Source of the DNA: Berberis thunbergii
Taxonomy: Eukaryota > Streptophyta > Magnoliopsida > Ranunculales > Berberidaceae
Direction of reading: 5' to 3'
Length of the DNA: 64,000 bases
NCBI GenBank assembly: GCA_003290165.1
Contig: QNQO01001171.1
Span: forward strand, 124,001 to 188,000
The translations under genes and the position numbers were made by a program. Positions within the stretch are counted from its first letter, which is position 1; the number at the start of each line of letters is the position of its first letter. This document shows, in pieces, positions 34,282 to 46,194 of this stretch. Below the pieces are notes generated by a model, which saw only the letters and a program-made list of their open reading frames with translations, was not told the origin of the DNA and did no database searches.

Positions 34282-36505
34282 CTCTGCAAATCGAAGAGAG
34301 GGTTCGAAATGAGAAGTGGATCTAATTTAATCGAGAGAGAAATCGATCGATCTCTTCAACTTCTTTCTCCCTGCGCCCTCCCTCTTCCTGTGTCGACTCC
34401 CTCGATCTCTCTGTATCTCGATTTCTCTCCCTCGCTCTCTCCCTGGATATATCTCTCTCCCTCCATCTTTTTTCTCCCTAAACTGTCTCTCGATCTCTCT
34501 CTCTTTGGGTCTCACGATCTCTCTCTTTCTCGATCTCTTTTGGTATGAAATATGAGTATTTGGGCGAGAGCGAGGGAGCAGAGTGATGCATATATGCTGA
34601 GTGAAATTTTTGGTTAAGCGCCAAAAGGCCCGCCTGAATTTAGATAGCTTTTTAACTGTGTCATGTCCTTAGAATTTGGGTTTTTATAGCATAAACGTTA
34701 AAACCGCTATTGTCAATTGCTATTAATAAGTAATTTTGGTGTAGTAAAGTCCTTCCGTTTCAAACACAAACACAATTTTTATGTGTGTGTCAAATTAATT
34801 GTTTTGGAATCCATTAGCCTAAACAAACTTTGTTCCAAGGATTGGAGTTTAGTTTTTTTGCACTATGTACCTTTGTTACCTTGGGTGGTAGTTCTTGTTG
34901 TCAAATTGGGTTGGGAGCAGTTTTCTATGCAAGGATACAACCCCATGACAACATTTGAAAGGTTGGAAAGAGGGCCATACAAAATCCACATGATTTTGAG
35001 ATTTGTGTACTTTTAATAATTGGCATGCTAAACTTTGTTATGTTCATAGTTTTGGATTTTGAAAGATGATTGATATTGTAAATATGCTCATAGTCCATAC
35101 ATTTTGAACCAATTTTAGAAAACATTTGGTGGATCATGCATCTGTTTTTAATTTTGCATATCCACAGCGTTTGACAGATTGTATAACATCTAGAAGCCTG
35201 GAAGCGCTTATGTTCATAACATTTTGAATCTTTTTAAGGCTGATTTAAAAACATAGTCAACTAAATCCCTGTCAGGAAGTGAAATCAAATTAGTTATCAT
35301 TATGACTAGCGTGATTAGGGATTGACATATTTGTACACATGTTGACAATGTAAAATGTAGTCTAGACTCTAAAACCATGGATGACTAACTAGAGAAGATT
35401 GTGTATGAATAGAACACCATGCTTTAAAATTAAATTTCATAGAAATTTAATTAAAGGTGATGCTCTTTTAGGCTTTCTGAGTTGGAATATCATGAAATCT
35501 GTATCAATAAATTCCATTTGAACATTTCGTGAGAAGTGAACAATATCATCTATGCATAAATTCTTTAGATAATGAGTATTTGGTTCTATGATAATTATGT
35601 TATGCACTTTGGATGATTCAGTCTATTTTGGTGAGAACAATAATTGATCTATTGTGAAAATTGGGTATGCTTCTATATCTCAATACTATTGATGGAAAGA
35701 AAACTTTGTGATTAATGTTACAGTTGATGTTTGATGTTAAACTGAAATAAGGAGGCTATAAGGAATCATTTGTATACAGATCGACCTGTGAATTTTGTTC
35801 TTGATGTCACTGTTTAAATGATTTTGCTCAGACCATAAGTTGGCCGAATTTTCACATGGTTTGATTTTTTAACATTTGAAGATTATGGCATGAGGGAAAG
35901 TTGATTTTGATAAGGTTGGAGGATAAAATCCATAGTAGCTATTTGGTGCCTTACGAATTGCTATTTGTTTATTCAATGAACGGTTTTAGGAGTGGAGGGC
36001 CACCCACATCTTCATATCTTCTTCATTTAGTATTCAATGTTTTACTATTTGGTAGAGGACATGAATTCTTAAGGAAATAATGTGTTCTCATGATGAGAAT
36101 GTTGGTGGATCTAATCTTTTTTGTTGATGGCAATCTAGAACAATTCAAGCTATTGCTTGGTTTTGCAATGGGACCTTTACCATCTAAGTCTGCAACTAAA
36201 TTCCCAAAGGTTGCTTTTATGCACAAATATAGCTTGGTGATTACAAAGTTTGAAAAATTCAGAAGCTGAATTTAAGATACGTTTTCTAATGATATTTTGT
36301 GTTGGTTCTTGAACTTAAAAGAAAATGAGAATAGCGAGGTGAATAGAATGGGTATTTATTCACTATTCTCATCGTGTGGGTCCTTAACATTTGAATGCAC
36401 GGTCTGCTTCAGCTAGAAAAATGAGTGTCATTTAATATGCATTCAAAAAGTGGCTAAACTTGTTTATGAAAATAGTTAGAGGGGCCAAAGTTCAAAAGTC
36501 CCTTA

Positions 36506-37194
36506 ATGGGAAGCTTACGTATATTTTTATACATGCTAAAAATAATTTTGTGGGTCCTGATTTTTTGTGAGAAGATTTTGTGTGTTTCTCAAGGAAGTAT
36601 TCATGACAAGATAAATTGCATTTATTTTCGAGGCATAGTGGGGGTTATTTCGAGGAATAGTGGGGGTACATCCTCAAATACCGTGCCTATGATAAGGATG
36701 CATGAAACTGATAAAGTCATAGAATCTGAGCCTAGGAGAAGTAAACGGAAACGACCTTCTTAACACCTTGGCCCCGATTACTATGTATTTTCAGTCGAAG
36801 AGGTTTCCCTTAGCTTTCAATGAGCCTTATAGATGCAATTGAAAAGGTCATGAGGTACCTTAAGAGGACTAAGAACCTCGGATTACATAATCAGAAGTTT
36901 CCCGCTGTCCTTGAAGGATATAGCAATGCTGATTGGAACAACCTTTCAGATGAGTCCAAAGCCACCAGTGGCTATATTTTCAATATAGCTGGTGGAGCTG
37001 TTTCTTGGAAATCCAAGAAACAAACCATTCTGGCACAGTCCACGATGGAGTCAGAGATGATAGCATTAGCCACGGCTAGTGAAGAAGCAGGTTGGCTAAG
37101 AAACCTGCTAGCAGAGTTCCCTTTATGGGAAAGACCGGTTCCAACTGTCTTAATCCAGTGCGATAGTACCGCGGCTATTGTGAAAAATACATAA
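36506..37194 (+). pseudogene. Copia pol remnant: linker and RNase H
   Basis: 36630-36763 encodes the Ser/Arg-rich linker before copia reverse transcriptase (SEPRRSKRKRPS). Reverse transcriptase itself is missing. 36820-37194 is the RNase H domain ([20 protein letters not shown], then [20 protein letters not shown]). A stop at 37192 precedes a still-recognisable C-terminal tail. Internal deletion joined the two parts. Confidence 0.85.
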
Positions 37195-38873
37195 TTGTTA
37201 TTATAACGGCAAGAAACGACAAATACGTCGTAAGCACAGTACGGTTAGAGAATTCTATCTACTGGTGCTGTGAGATTGGATCATGTACGAACTGATGCGA
37301 ACTTGGCTAATCCTTTGACGAAAGGATAAGCTAAAGAGAAGGTTTTCAAAACCTCGAAAGGAATGGGACTAAAGCCCTTAGATTGATGAGTTATTCACGA
37401 TGGTAACCCAACCTATAGATTGGAGATCCCAAGAAATAGGTTCAATGGGTAATAACAAGTCGTGAATGATATGATGTAATTCATGTTGACAAATAGCAAT
37501 CTCATTCCTAAATTAAAGCATAAATTCCTGAAGCGATTGTAGGATGAGTTAAAAAAAAACTCTTAATGAGGTCTATACTCTATGTGGAGTGGAGTACATA
37601 GCTACAGGAGTACTCTTGATAGACTCACCTAATTAAGTGATTGTGGAAGTTTGGCCGCTTCCTATGGAATTTGTGGGCAAAATTCCTAGAGCCTTCACTA
37701 TACTGGGATATACGTGCATGGCCATAACGCACGGGATTTTTAGACTTCACCCTGGTAAGGTTGTGCGTGTAATGTCTGTTAGAGATAGAGTTCAAAACTA
37801 CTAGTTACTCTAGTATAATCTTAAGCATGAACACTACGCAAAAGTTCAAGTCGAAAGACACTTTTGTTTATGCACAATCTTATATTTTTAGATTGCTCGA
37901 TGAAAATTGTTTTTAAATCCAAGTTGGGGATTGTTGGAAATATGTTTTTAAAATCCAAGTGGGGGATTGTTGGAAATGTGGCTTTTTAAAATAAAAGAAA
38001 TGGGTGTAAACCTGGATTTGAACCCTGAATCTCTTTCTGATTTTAGTCTCTGGATCTCTCTCTTTAATTGTTAGTCCCATATCTACTATATAACTCTTTG
38101 TGGTAGAGTTTATAAGGAGATTGTTAGGACTTGGGCTTGGACCCCTTGGGGGTACCACTCTTTTATGAGGAGGGGAGAGATAGACTCTCGCTTCAGGTCG
38201 GGTTGGGTCGGGTCATTAAGAGAGTAACCCATTCTTTTTGCTATAAATTTTGAATTTCTAAAGAGGAAATGAATCTAGACATCCTCTTATTGCCACGTTT
38301 TAAATGCAATAACAAACGTTTTTTTTTCTTAAATGCAATTTAATTCCACGTTTTGTTATGCAAATGAATCTAGCCGATTTTTGTGTTTTGAACGAACCTT
38401 ATTTTCCCTATAAATACAACACAACTTAGAGTTTAGAGAGATGAACAAAAGAGAAAAAAAGAAGAGAAAAACAAAACAAGAGTTCTTCCTTTTTGCCATA
38501 GAGAGATTTCGTTTTTGTAATTAGTTTGTTTTTTTGTTTAGATTTTCTATCAAAGAAGAAATTTTCGTGTTGTTTATTTATTTACAATGTATTGATGATT
38601 CCGAGCAAAAACAAGTGTTTAAGGGTGATAGTATTCTGTTCATCAAATATGCAATTGATTGAACGAGACAGAGAAAATTCTGAGCTGTTTTATCCTGGGG
38701 ACGGCGGGGCTAGTACACTGCTTGCACAATCTTGGGTAGAGCCGCAAAACATTTTAAAGAGAGCGACCTAGTCCGCGACTCAACCCAAGAACAAATTGGT
38801 ACATTCGTTCCTAACTTTTATTTGAATCTTTTACAGCTATTAATGAATCCTATACAACAGTGACAACATGAAT

Positions 38874-39190
38874 TAAATCGAATAGGGCCAGTTAGACCTA
38901 TCCTATTGGTTAGTAAAATATTGGTCAGAAAGAATTAGGTGATACTTAGGTGTAGCGCACATAGAAGACGAAGCACGACATCAATTAGAAGATGTCCAGA
39001 TTGGTAAGTTAGTGGAGGGTGTAGACCCGCAAGGGGCGACCATTGAAAACTTGGATAAAGGCAGTGAAGGAAGACATCATTGGGCTTGGATTAGGCGAGG
39101 ATATATGGAAGACTACAATGCTTGGAGAACCAAAATATGTATCGCCGACCGCGAGGGTATCGGGAATGGGCTTTGATAATGATGATAAAC
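38874..39190 (+). mobile_element. RTE-type LINE 3' fragment inside GLR-D ATD exon
   Basis: Orthologous to the fragment at 24860-25202: same C-terminal ORF2 block (TWIKAVKEDIIGLGLGEDIW, about 39045-39110), same 5' truncation and same position in the GLR gene. It ends near a GATAATGATGATAAA tail, like the short-repeat tails of RTE elements. It shows that GLR-D and GLR-E were duplicated after this insertion. Confidence 0.75.
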
Positions 39191-40373
39191 TGCTTACCTT
39201 CATAAAAAAAATACCAGGCTTCGAGATTCAAAGCCCCTCCATCTATTACTTATGTTTGAGTCATAGGAGAAAGATATAGTGTCATCCTTATCGAGCTTTT
39301 ACTCCATAGGCAATCATCCATACAGTATCGTAAGCATATAAACCATATGGATTCAACTCAATTGATTCATTTCTCAATTGCCTCCACCTAGAAATGAAAT
39401 ATCTTTTTCTTTTCTATTCAGGTGTATGAGGACGTAATGTGAGAACTCCTTGGAGTGAAGTTGCATTCTCGGGAGAAAGGGGTGATGTAGAATCCAAAAC
39501 TGTAAATAACCAAGTGGTAGCTATCCATACATAACCAGAATCCATCATTCCAAGATGGCGTGCTACGTCACACACCTGACTTGACATAAGCATGTAAAAC
39601 AATAATACGTGAATCCATACCTGCTACCTTAATCAATGCATCTGTATTCTCATTTCGGCTTGCTCCATATCGGCGGGAAGTGCCACTTTGTAAGAAATTC
39701 TACAACGCTATGCTGCGAGTTTATCTCCCAATGCACTAATTCCATTACGGCCATGATCATCATCGTTGTATACTGCAATTACATCTCTCTCCAGCCATAA
39801 TAACTAATCATGTCAAAAATGGCAGTCATTTGGAAGATATCACTTGGTGATGTCCGAAGAAAAAATGGGTATTTAAGTGTTGTAAGCGTTGGGTCAGTGG
39901 CTGTGAAAGACAATAGCGGAACATGAAGTTCATTTGAAAGATGCGACAATATATGAGCCATCACAAAATTTTGTGGCCCAATAATGGCCACTGTATCAGT
40001 CTCCATGAACTGTAAAGGGGCGTGATATTCAATGGAATAATTTATATATATCAACATACATATATGGGCTATCAACCTAAGAAAAGTAAACAATAATACA
40101 CATGGGAATTAGTTGGGAAAAAAAAATGATCTCCCATGATGCTGAGAAAACCACTGAAGTTGGAGTCGTGAATTGAAAGATTCAGTTTGCTTCCATAGAG
40201 AATCAGAATTCACATCATTTACAGCAGCTTCCGTAGCAATCTTAGAAACTTTTCTATTGATAGTTCCAAAGGTGAAAATGGCTCCAATATTTACAACAGA
40301 GGGTCTTGGACCTCTTTTTGTACACCTCATAAGAGAGTGCCAACAATAGTAGAAGCCTGAAAACCAAACTCAT

Positions 40374-42256
40374 GGTCAAGACTCACTACTTATGCCCATA
40401 CCCTTTTTTCGTTGCCTCCAAATGAAGTATAAGGTTGGGTACTGAAAACACAAGCATCGATATTTCAATGAAATTCATTATTAAGCATCTGAAACATGCA
40501 TGACAAACCAATTAGAGTTTTAAGCAGATGAAAGCATATAATAAACCCACATGCATTATGTTACAAAACATAACTTCAACCAGAACCGAACTAAGGAAGC
40601 TCGATCATTTAATTGAAAACATAAAACCCAAATACCTCAAGCCCACTAGCAGAAAAATATACAAACTCTCCACCAGAAACAGTATTCCATATTGAAAGAA
40701 AGGACAAAAACTCGCCTTATAAAGAGTGTAGAATCAGAAGTAGAGCAGCAAGTCACAGAATCATCAGTGTGAATGTGCAGGCAATGTTCTGCAAAGAAAG
40801 CAAGATCAAAAGGAGGGAACCTCCACATTAGTCAAAAGATTAATCTCCACATGAAAGTGCATTAGCAGCTTAATCTGAACAGTGGACACTTTTTATTAAA
40901 ATTTTAGAGAATACTTGAAAAGATGGAGAACTACTACTGCTCCCAAATCCCAATGGCAATGGAAGCACAACCAAGTTGACAGGGTGGCCTTCCCCACCCA
41001 CTAACTTAATGGGTGTTGGAAGTGTTTTTGTGAGAGACACACTTTGATAAAAAGAATGGCGGAAGCTGCAAGGCTGACAAATGAGAGCTGAGGAAGGAGG
41101 GGTGGTTGAGTAGACTCGATACACAGTAGGACATGGAAAGGGCACTCATGCTGATATGACACCTCATGATGACATGAAAGACAATAATGTTGATTCTGGT
41201 TGAGATGAATACTGGTAATAACATGAATATACCAAAGGTGGGATTGAGTCAGTTTACACCATGTCCTGCTTCCCCAGGCCTCAACATTCTCTTTCAAAAG
41301 TACTCTGATTGGAGTTGTTAATGATATGGTTACTTTATATAAGACTGATAAAATAAGACGGATATATACAATCAAGTTCTCTATTACTATCTAGACATCA
41401 AAAGCCACAAAGACTTCACCAAACCTAGGTATTATGCCAGTCAGACCTTGATCTTTTTTTCTCTCACCGCATGCTTGGCAAGTGGCTGAGTTTGCACTTT
41501 ACATATAGAGAACCAAAAATCTGCTAAGTAAATGTCTAGGGATTTTACAACACAACCCTACTTTGATCTTATACTCTCAAAATAAATATTAAAAAAATTC
41601 TGGGGAGATGAAAACAAATGTGTGAGAGAAGCATATACTTATGTATATCATATTGTACTATTCTTTTATTTTCTGTTGGCATTATAATTTAATGTTCTGG
41701 TTTATATACCAAAGTTCACTAACAATAAATTCCTTCTTTCACTTTTGTCCATTGGCTATTTATGCTTTAGATGCAGATTAATTTCTGTAACTACACATAA
41801 TTAAAACTTTAGTGGGAAAATCAGTTGCCTCGGTTCCGGCAGAAAATGAATTTCTGGTAAGCTGCAGTCATGTTTGTCAAAGGAGCAAGAAAAAAAACAT
41901 GTCTTATTCCAGCAAGAAAACTACTCTCTCAAGATAGGAGTTTGAATTTCTCATTAAAGCCATGCAGAGGACATAAGTTTCTCCTTAATAATCGCAAAGC
42001 TAGAGCATAGTAGAATCTCTCACCATTATATCGGCATTGAACAACATTTATGTAAGACACAGAAGCAGTACATAAGATTTTCAAACTGATTCACGTGCTA
42101 AATACCAACATCGAAGTGATTGTTAATAAGGAAGTTCCATATGGCTTCCATTGTTCCCATTAACTGATCTGTCATTCTGTTACTTTGCCGCTTAATGAGG
42201 TTTTAAATGTTCCTCTCCTGGACATGTTTTTATTTCTTCCTTCTTGTCGAAAAATG
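40374..42256. other. Intergenic region between GLR-D 5' end and GLR-C 3' end
   Basis: No coding sequence recognised. It should hold the former GLR-D promoter and GLR-C 3' flank. Short frames at 40870-41375 have no family match and lack splice or start support. Confidence 0.5.
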
Positions 42257-42650
42257 TCAAGAACATCTTGATGCATGCAAAAAAGAAGTATTCTGGGAAG
42301 ATAAATTAGAGTCATGGTAATCGTACAGGCAATATTGACGAATCATCAGTGCAAAGTATATTAGTAGGGCCAGGAAGCAAAGTATTCCACGTAGGAAAAA
42401 GAGGCCCATGAAGCTCTGCAGGTGAAGTTGATTCGAGTCAAGCTTTTGTTGCTGTCAGAAATGCAAACAGTTTTCTTCAGCCATTTTTCTTGAATCCTTT
42501 GAAGATCGCCATTTTCTGCTATAGTGAGTATTGCAGTTGTCATATAAACTGCCAAGGGAAAGTCACGTGGGAAGGCCTAATAATGAAAAGAAGAGCAATA
42601 TCAAACTAAGACAATAGATCCATGATATCATCTGAATTAAAAGAAAAGTT

Positions 42651-42837
42651 AATTATGAACAAGGAATGACGCGCAATTATCTGTCAAGTAAAATATCAAT
42701 TACCATACTGTATTTTAGAATTATTCGCTAGTACCCTAGAAATTATGAACAAGGAATGACGCGCAATTATCTGTCAAGTAAAATATCAATTACCATACTG
42801 TATTTTAGAATTATTCGCTAGTACCCTAGAAATTATG
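42651..42837. repeat. Perfect 90-bp tandem duplication in GLR-C intron
   Basis: The block starting AATTATGAACAAGGAATGAC at 42651 is repeated from 42741 with no difference that I can see through 42830. It lies in the intron between the M3 and M4 exons. Identity implies a very recent duplication. Confidence 0.95.
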
Positions 42838-44139
42838 TTTTATGTATCAGCATACACGCTGCTAGGAGTAGGAGGTATCATCTTATGTTTTCACTGCAAA
42901 GGTTTGCAATGCTAACAGATCATTCTATTGTTTAGTTAGACGAAAGAAAATGAATGGAAGCATTCTAGATTTTGGAATGGAAGAGTTGCAGTTAAATCAA
43001 TTCCTCTTACAAGATGCATGGCTTCATTTCCATGTTTATCATAGATATCCAAATCATTTTACTTGGAAATTGGTTGCTTTCATCATCTTTTTCTAAATAT
43101 TAAACACAAGCTTATTGTCTGAGGGAGCAGAATAGAAAGGAATGGAAAGTGTTTCCAAAGAACAAGTTTTCTGAAAGTACTTACAATATCCCCACCCATT
43201 TCTTGTAAACTCAGGACCTACAATTGTGAAATTGCATCGACTTGAGAGGAATATATAGTTCAACATATGCACGTTCAGCAACCACGGCAGCAACACCTCC
43301 TTTGTTTGGACCATCTTCAAGGGCTTTGACATATGCATATGGGGAACCAAGAGGAACAAGTATAGACTTGGGTATGTTGAGCTCATTCATCAAGTATAGC
43401 TTTCTGCAAAGGATCCCTCTTGGAAGCAAATCAATTCATGGCTCGCGATCAAGCTATCTATCCCTTTGATGGGGGAAGATAGCTGTTGCACAGTGAAAAT
43501 CGAGCTCAGCCGTGCAGTGTAACTCGAGGTGATTATCAGAACCACAAAAACCAAATGAGCAACACTAAGTGACCAAGTGTACTGACACTATTCTCTCCTA
43601 CAATAAGAAGGAAATCCCAATGATAATAAATTAGTAAGTCACCTTGCTCCAGGGGTTACAAAGCAGGGTATTCACTTACTGTGTGAAAAGCACAAGGTTG
43701 ATAAACTGAACCTGAAGGAGAAATAAAGAAGGATATCAGATACTAAGAGAAGAACCGAACCTGCAAGAAGTAAATATATGTGCAGAAAAAAAAATTGTTA
43801 ATGGTTGTTGTGACTCAAAAAATAATAATAATAATAATTGGTTGTAAACTAAGTGATTTTTTTTTGTGGGGGCGGGGGAGAAGAATTTTAATCTTTATGT
43901 ACAAAAAAATTGAATTAATATTTTACTTTACTAATTTGACCTACTATTATATCCAATGGTTTTGAACTCGTGACATCTCTCTTATTCCAAATTCATATTC
44001 TAAATGTATATTCCTCCACTAGTTGACCATTATTTCGAACCACAGGACTGTTTTGCGGAATGATTCTCAGTTGATCAAAAACATAAATCTCCTATAGAAA
44101 ACCCATGCTAGAGGCTTCATGGTTTAGATTGAAACTGTG

Positions 44140-44600
44140 GAGTTAAAACAACATTATAACGCCGATATAACACTTAACAGGGATGAACCGTTACGTTATG
44201 AGATTATTACGTTTTTGTATCATGACTCCGCATAACGCCGTTATATGGATTATTGAGATAACTTTTTTTTAAAATAAAAAATTCACCCATTTCATTCTCG
44301 ATCGAAGAAGGACCGGAGCTCGCCGTCGTCGATCGACAAAGAACCTGACCTCACCGATTGACAGAAGATGAAGAGTCGATCGCACTCTCTATTGCGATCT
44401 CACTCTCATATGAAGGAAAGTTTTTTTTTTATTAATGTTTTTGAATTTAATGTTATGAATATGATTTTTTTTTATCTCTATAATACATCAATACTTTGTG
44501 GAGATATTAAAAATATATTTAACAAAATATTCCGTTATATCACATTATATTCCGTTATAATCTGGACCATTATAGGTCCGTTATTCGTTTTAACTGCATA
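44140..44600. mobile_element. Candidate small inverted-repeat element in GLR-C intron
   Basis: Left GTTAAAACAACATTATAACG (about 44142) and right (reverse complement of about 44575-44598) GTTAAAACGAATAACGGACC form imperfect terminal inverted repeats around a unique core. CCGTTATAT/ATAACGCCGT words recur near both ends. Flanks CTGTGGAG and CTGCATAG only partly match, so a TSD is not proven. It lies in the intron between the M2 and M1 exons. Confidence 0.45.
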
Positions 44601-46194
44601 GGATTGAAATAAAATCTAATTCTTAGTCAGTGACCCTGCTTTGATCTTTCAATAAATAGGGAGTACTTTCAGGTACAAAGGTGCCTATAAGTTATCTTTA
44701 TCTATCACATCTCCCTTCCTTGATATTCTCACTTTATTTATCTTTATTCGTTTTGTTTTCCTAGCATTTATCTTATACTTCTTCGTTCTTCTAAAAAGGT
44801 GATAAGAATAGAAGGTGCTAGCGAAACCATTTACCAAATAAAAATAATGATTTAGGTTTGAAACTTTTATTTAAATAAAATTTAGCTATTTTCCTCAAAA
44901 TCTGAAAGGATAATTATTTTTCTTGTAATACTTACCATAGAATGGTACCAACTTGTTTTTTAGGCAGGCCGCAGAAATCATCATTGATCCTATGCTCAAG
45001 AATCCAAACCCCACAACAAAAAGAGAATACAAATGACATACCACATAAGTGGAGTAAATGCCTGTAGGAAAGCCCAAGCATTTAACTTCCTAACGGGAGC
45101 CAAGACTACTAACCCAGACTCAATGTACGGTTGAGTAAATCCACAATCCTTGTTCATCTTGTGACAATTGCAATATCACCTATTACAGCATCAAAGACCT
45201 ACAAAAGGCATTTCGATAAGCAGTAAAAAAAATCCTATATATGTCTACATAATCATATTTGTAAAGGAACATAATTTGAATCTTCAACTCACATCTGAAG
45301 TGATCAAGGTCATAAGCTCATCATAATTTGGGTTCTGACGACCATCTCCATAAGGAATTAGCTTGTAAGGAACAACATATGGTAACAACTTCAGCGCAAT
45401 AGTAAATACATCTATGCAGTACCCCTTAATCAAATCATAGTCTCTTTCTGTTGACACAAGTTCATGGTAACTAACTCGATGAGGGACACTGATTCTCAAA
45501 TGCCTTCCATTGTTGGGGAAAACCCACCCACGAGGTCTTATAGTTGTTCGTCCAGTCCACACTACATTGTATGGTTGTTGACTTGAACTTGAACAATTTG
45601 GTGGTTTCACGTAAAGGCTCTGATAAGCCTCCAATATACAAGACTTATCAGAGATGCCGACACCATAGGAGTCATCAATGAACCAGTGACGAAGTCGTTG
45701 GAAGGCATAAAATAGCAAGTTCCAATAGCAAGCAGTCATACAAGTTACTAGCAGAAGAGCAGCAGCAGGCATACACGGATTACAAGGTACCAACAGAAAA
45801 TCAGTGCTCTGTTAGAAGTATTGCTCTGTTAGTATTTTGTTAATTAGCAAGTGGATGCTCTGTTAATATTCAATTAAGCAAGTTGTGCAAGTTGTTGCAT
45901 TAGGTAGGCAAGTTGTTGCATTAAGTAGGCAAGTTGTTTTTCTATATAATGACCATAGAAAGAGATCCTATATAAGAGAGATCAGGAGGAAAAGAGGGAT
46001 TCATTCAATTTGTAAAACATTTGTACAAAGAGCATTTGCTCGTGGAGAGTTTGAGGCCTCTCTAATTGCCTATGAACAGAATTCAATAAAGCTTTTATTC
46101 AGTTTCCAATTTTTTGTGCTCTTTTCTTCCTGTTCTTTATAGTTCTTTTTGCAAGTTATATCAAATTGGCATCAGAGCAGTTGATATGGGATGA

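Larger units (their letters stand above)
29197..34746 (+). mobile_element. CACTA-type element carrying fragments of four host genes (Pack-CACTA)
   Basis: The left end is GCCTACAAGAAAAATTG and the right end, reverse-complemented, is TACTACACCAAAAT; both are degenerate forms of CACTACAAGAAAA / CACTACACCAAAA termini. Flanking triplets are AGG and AAG (one mismatch). The left 260 bp hold about a dozen subterminal repeats of ACCGCTATGGTA and its complement; the right end has AAAACCGCTATTG. Subterminal arrays of this kind are typical of CACTA elements. There is no TNP2-like transposase. Instead 30413-34281 consists of intron-containing fragments of kinesin-5, PEX4/UBC21, APX and NOC3, all on the minus strand. 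Confidence 0.85.
27517..38868 (+). mobile_element. Ty1/copia LTR retrotransposon remnant with nested CACTA, in GLR-D
   Basis: LTRs are 27517-28402 (886 bp) and 37968-38868 (901 bp), both starting TGTTGGAAAT and ending GTGACAACA. The TSD is TGAAT (27512-27516 and 38869-38873); the joined flanks read like GLR-E near 24845-24862. A purine tract (AAGTGGGGGAT) precedes the right LTR. The only coding remnant is RNase H near the right LTR. No primer-binding site follows the left LTR, so the 5' interior has been replaced or eroded. 28403-29196 and 34747-36500 are AT-rich with no gene seen. A 50-bp duplication of the LTR-start region (37919-37978) lies at the 3' junction. Confidence 0.9.

Noticed and set aside
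34240..34548. Ser/Leu/Pro-rich and Arg/Glu-rich ORFs upstream of the captured kinesin
   Set aside because: They are both strands of a GA/CT-rich tract that is better explained as 5'-UTR or promoter sequence.
40870..41375. Overlapping minus-strand ORFs of 72-124 codons upstream of GLR-D
   Set aside because: Low-complexity Ser/Leu/Pro/His composition, no GLR or other similarity, no splice or promoter context.
44140..44600. hAT-type element with 8-bp TSD
   Set aside because: Inverted ends are visible, but the flanking octamers match at only five of eight positions, so the superfamily is not claimed.
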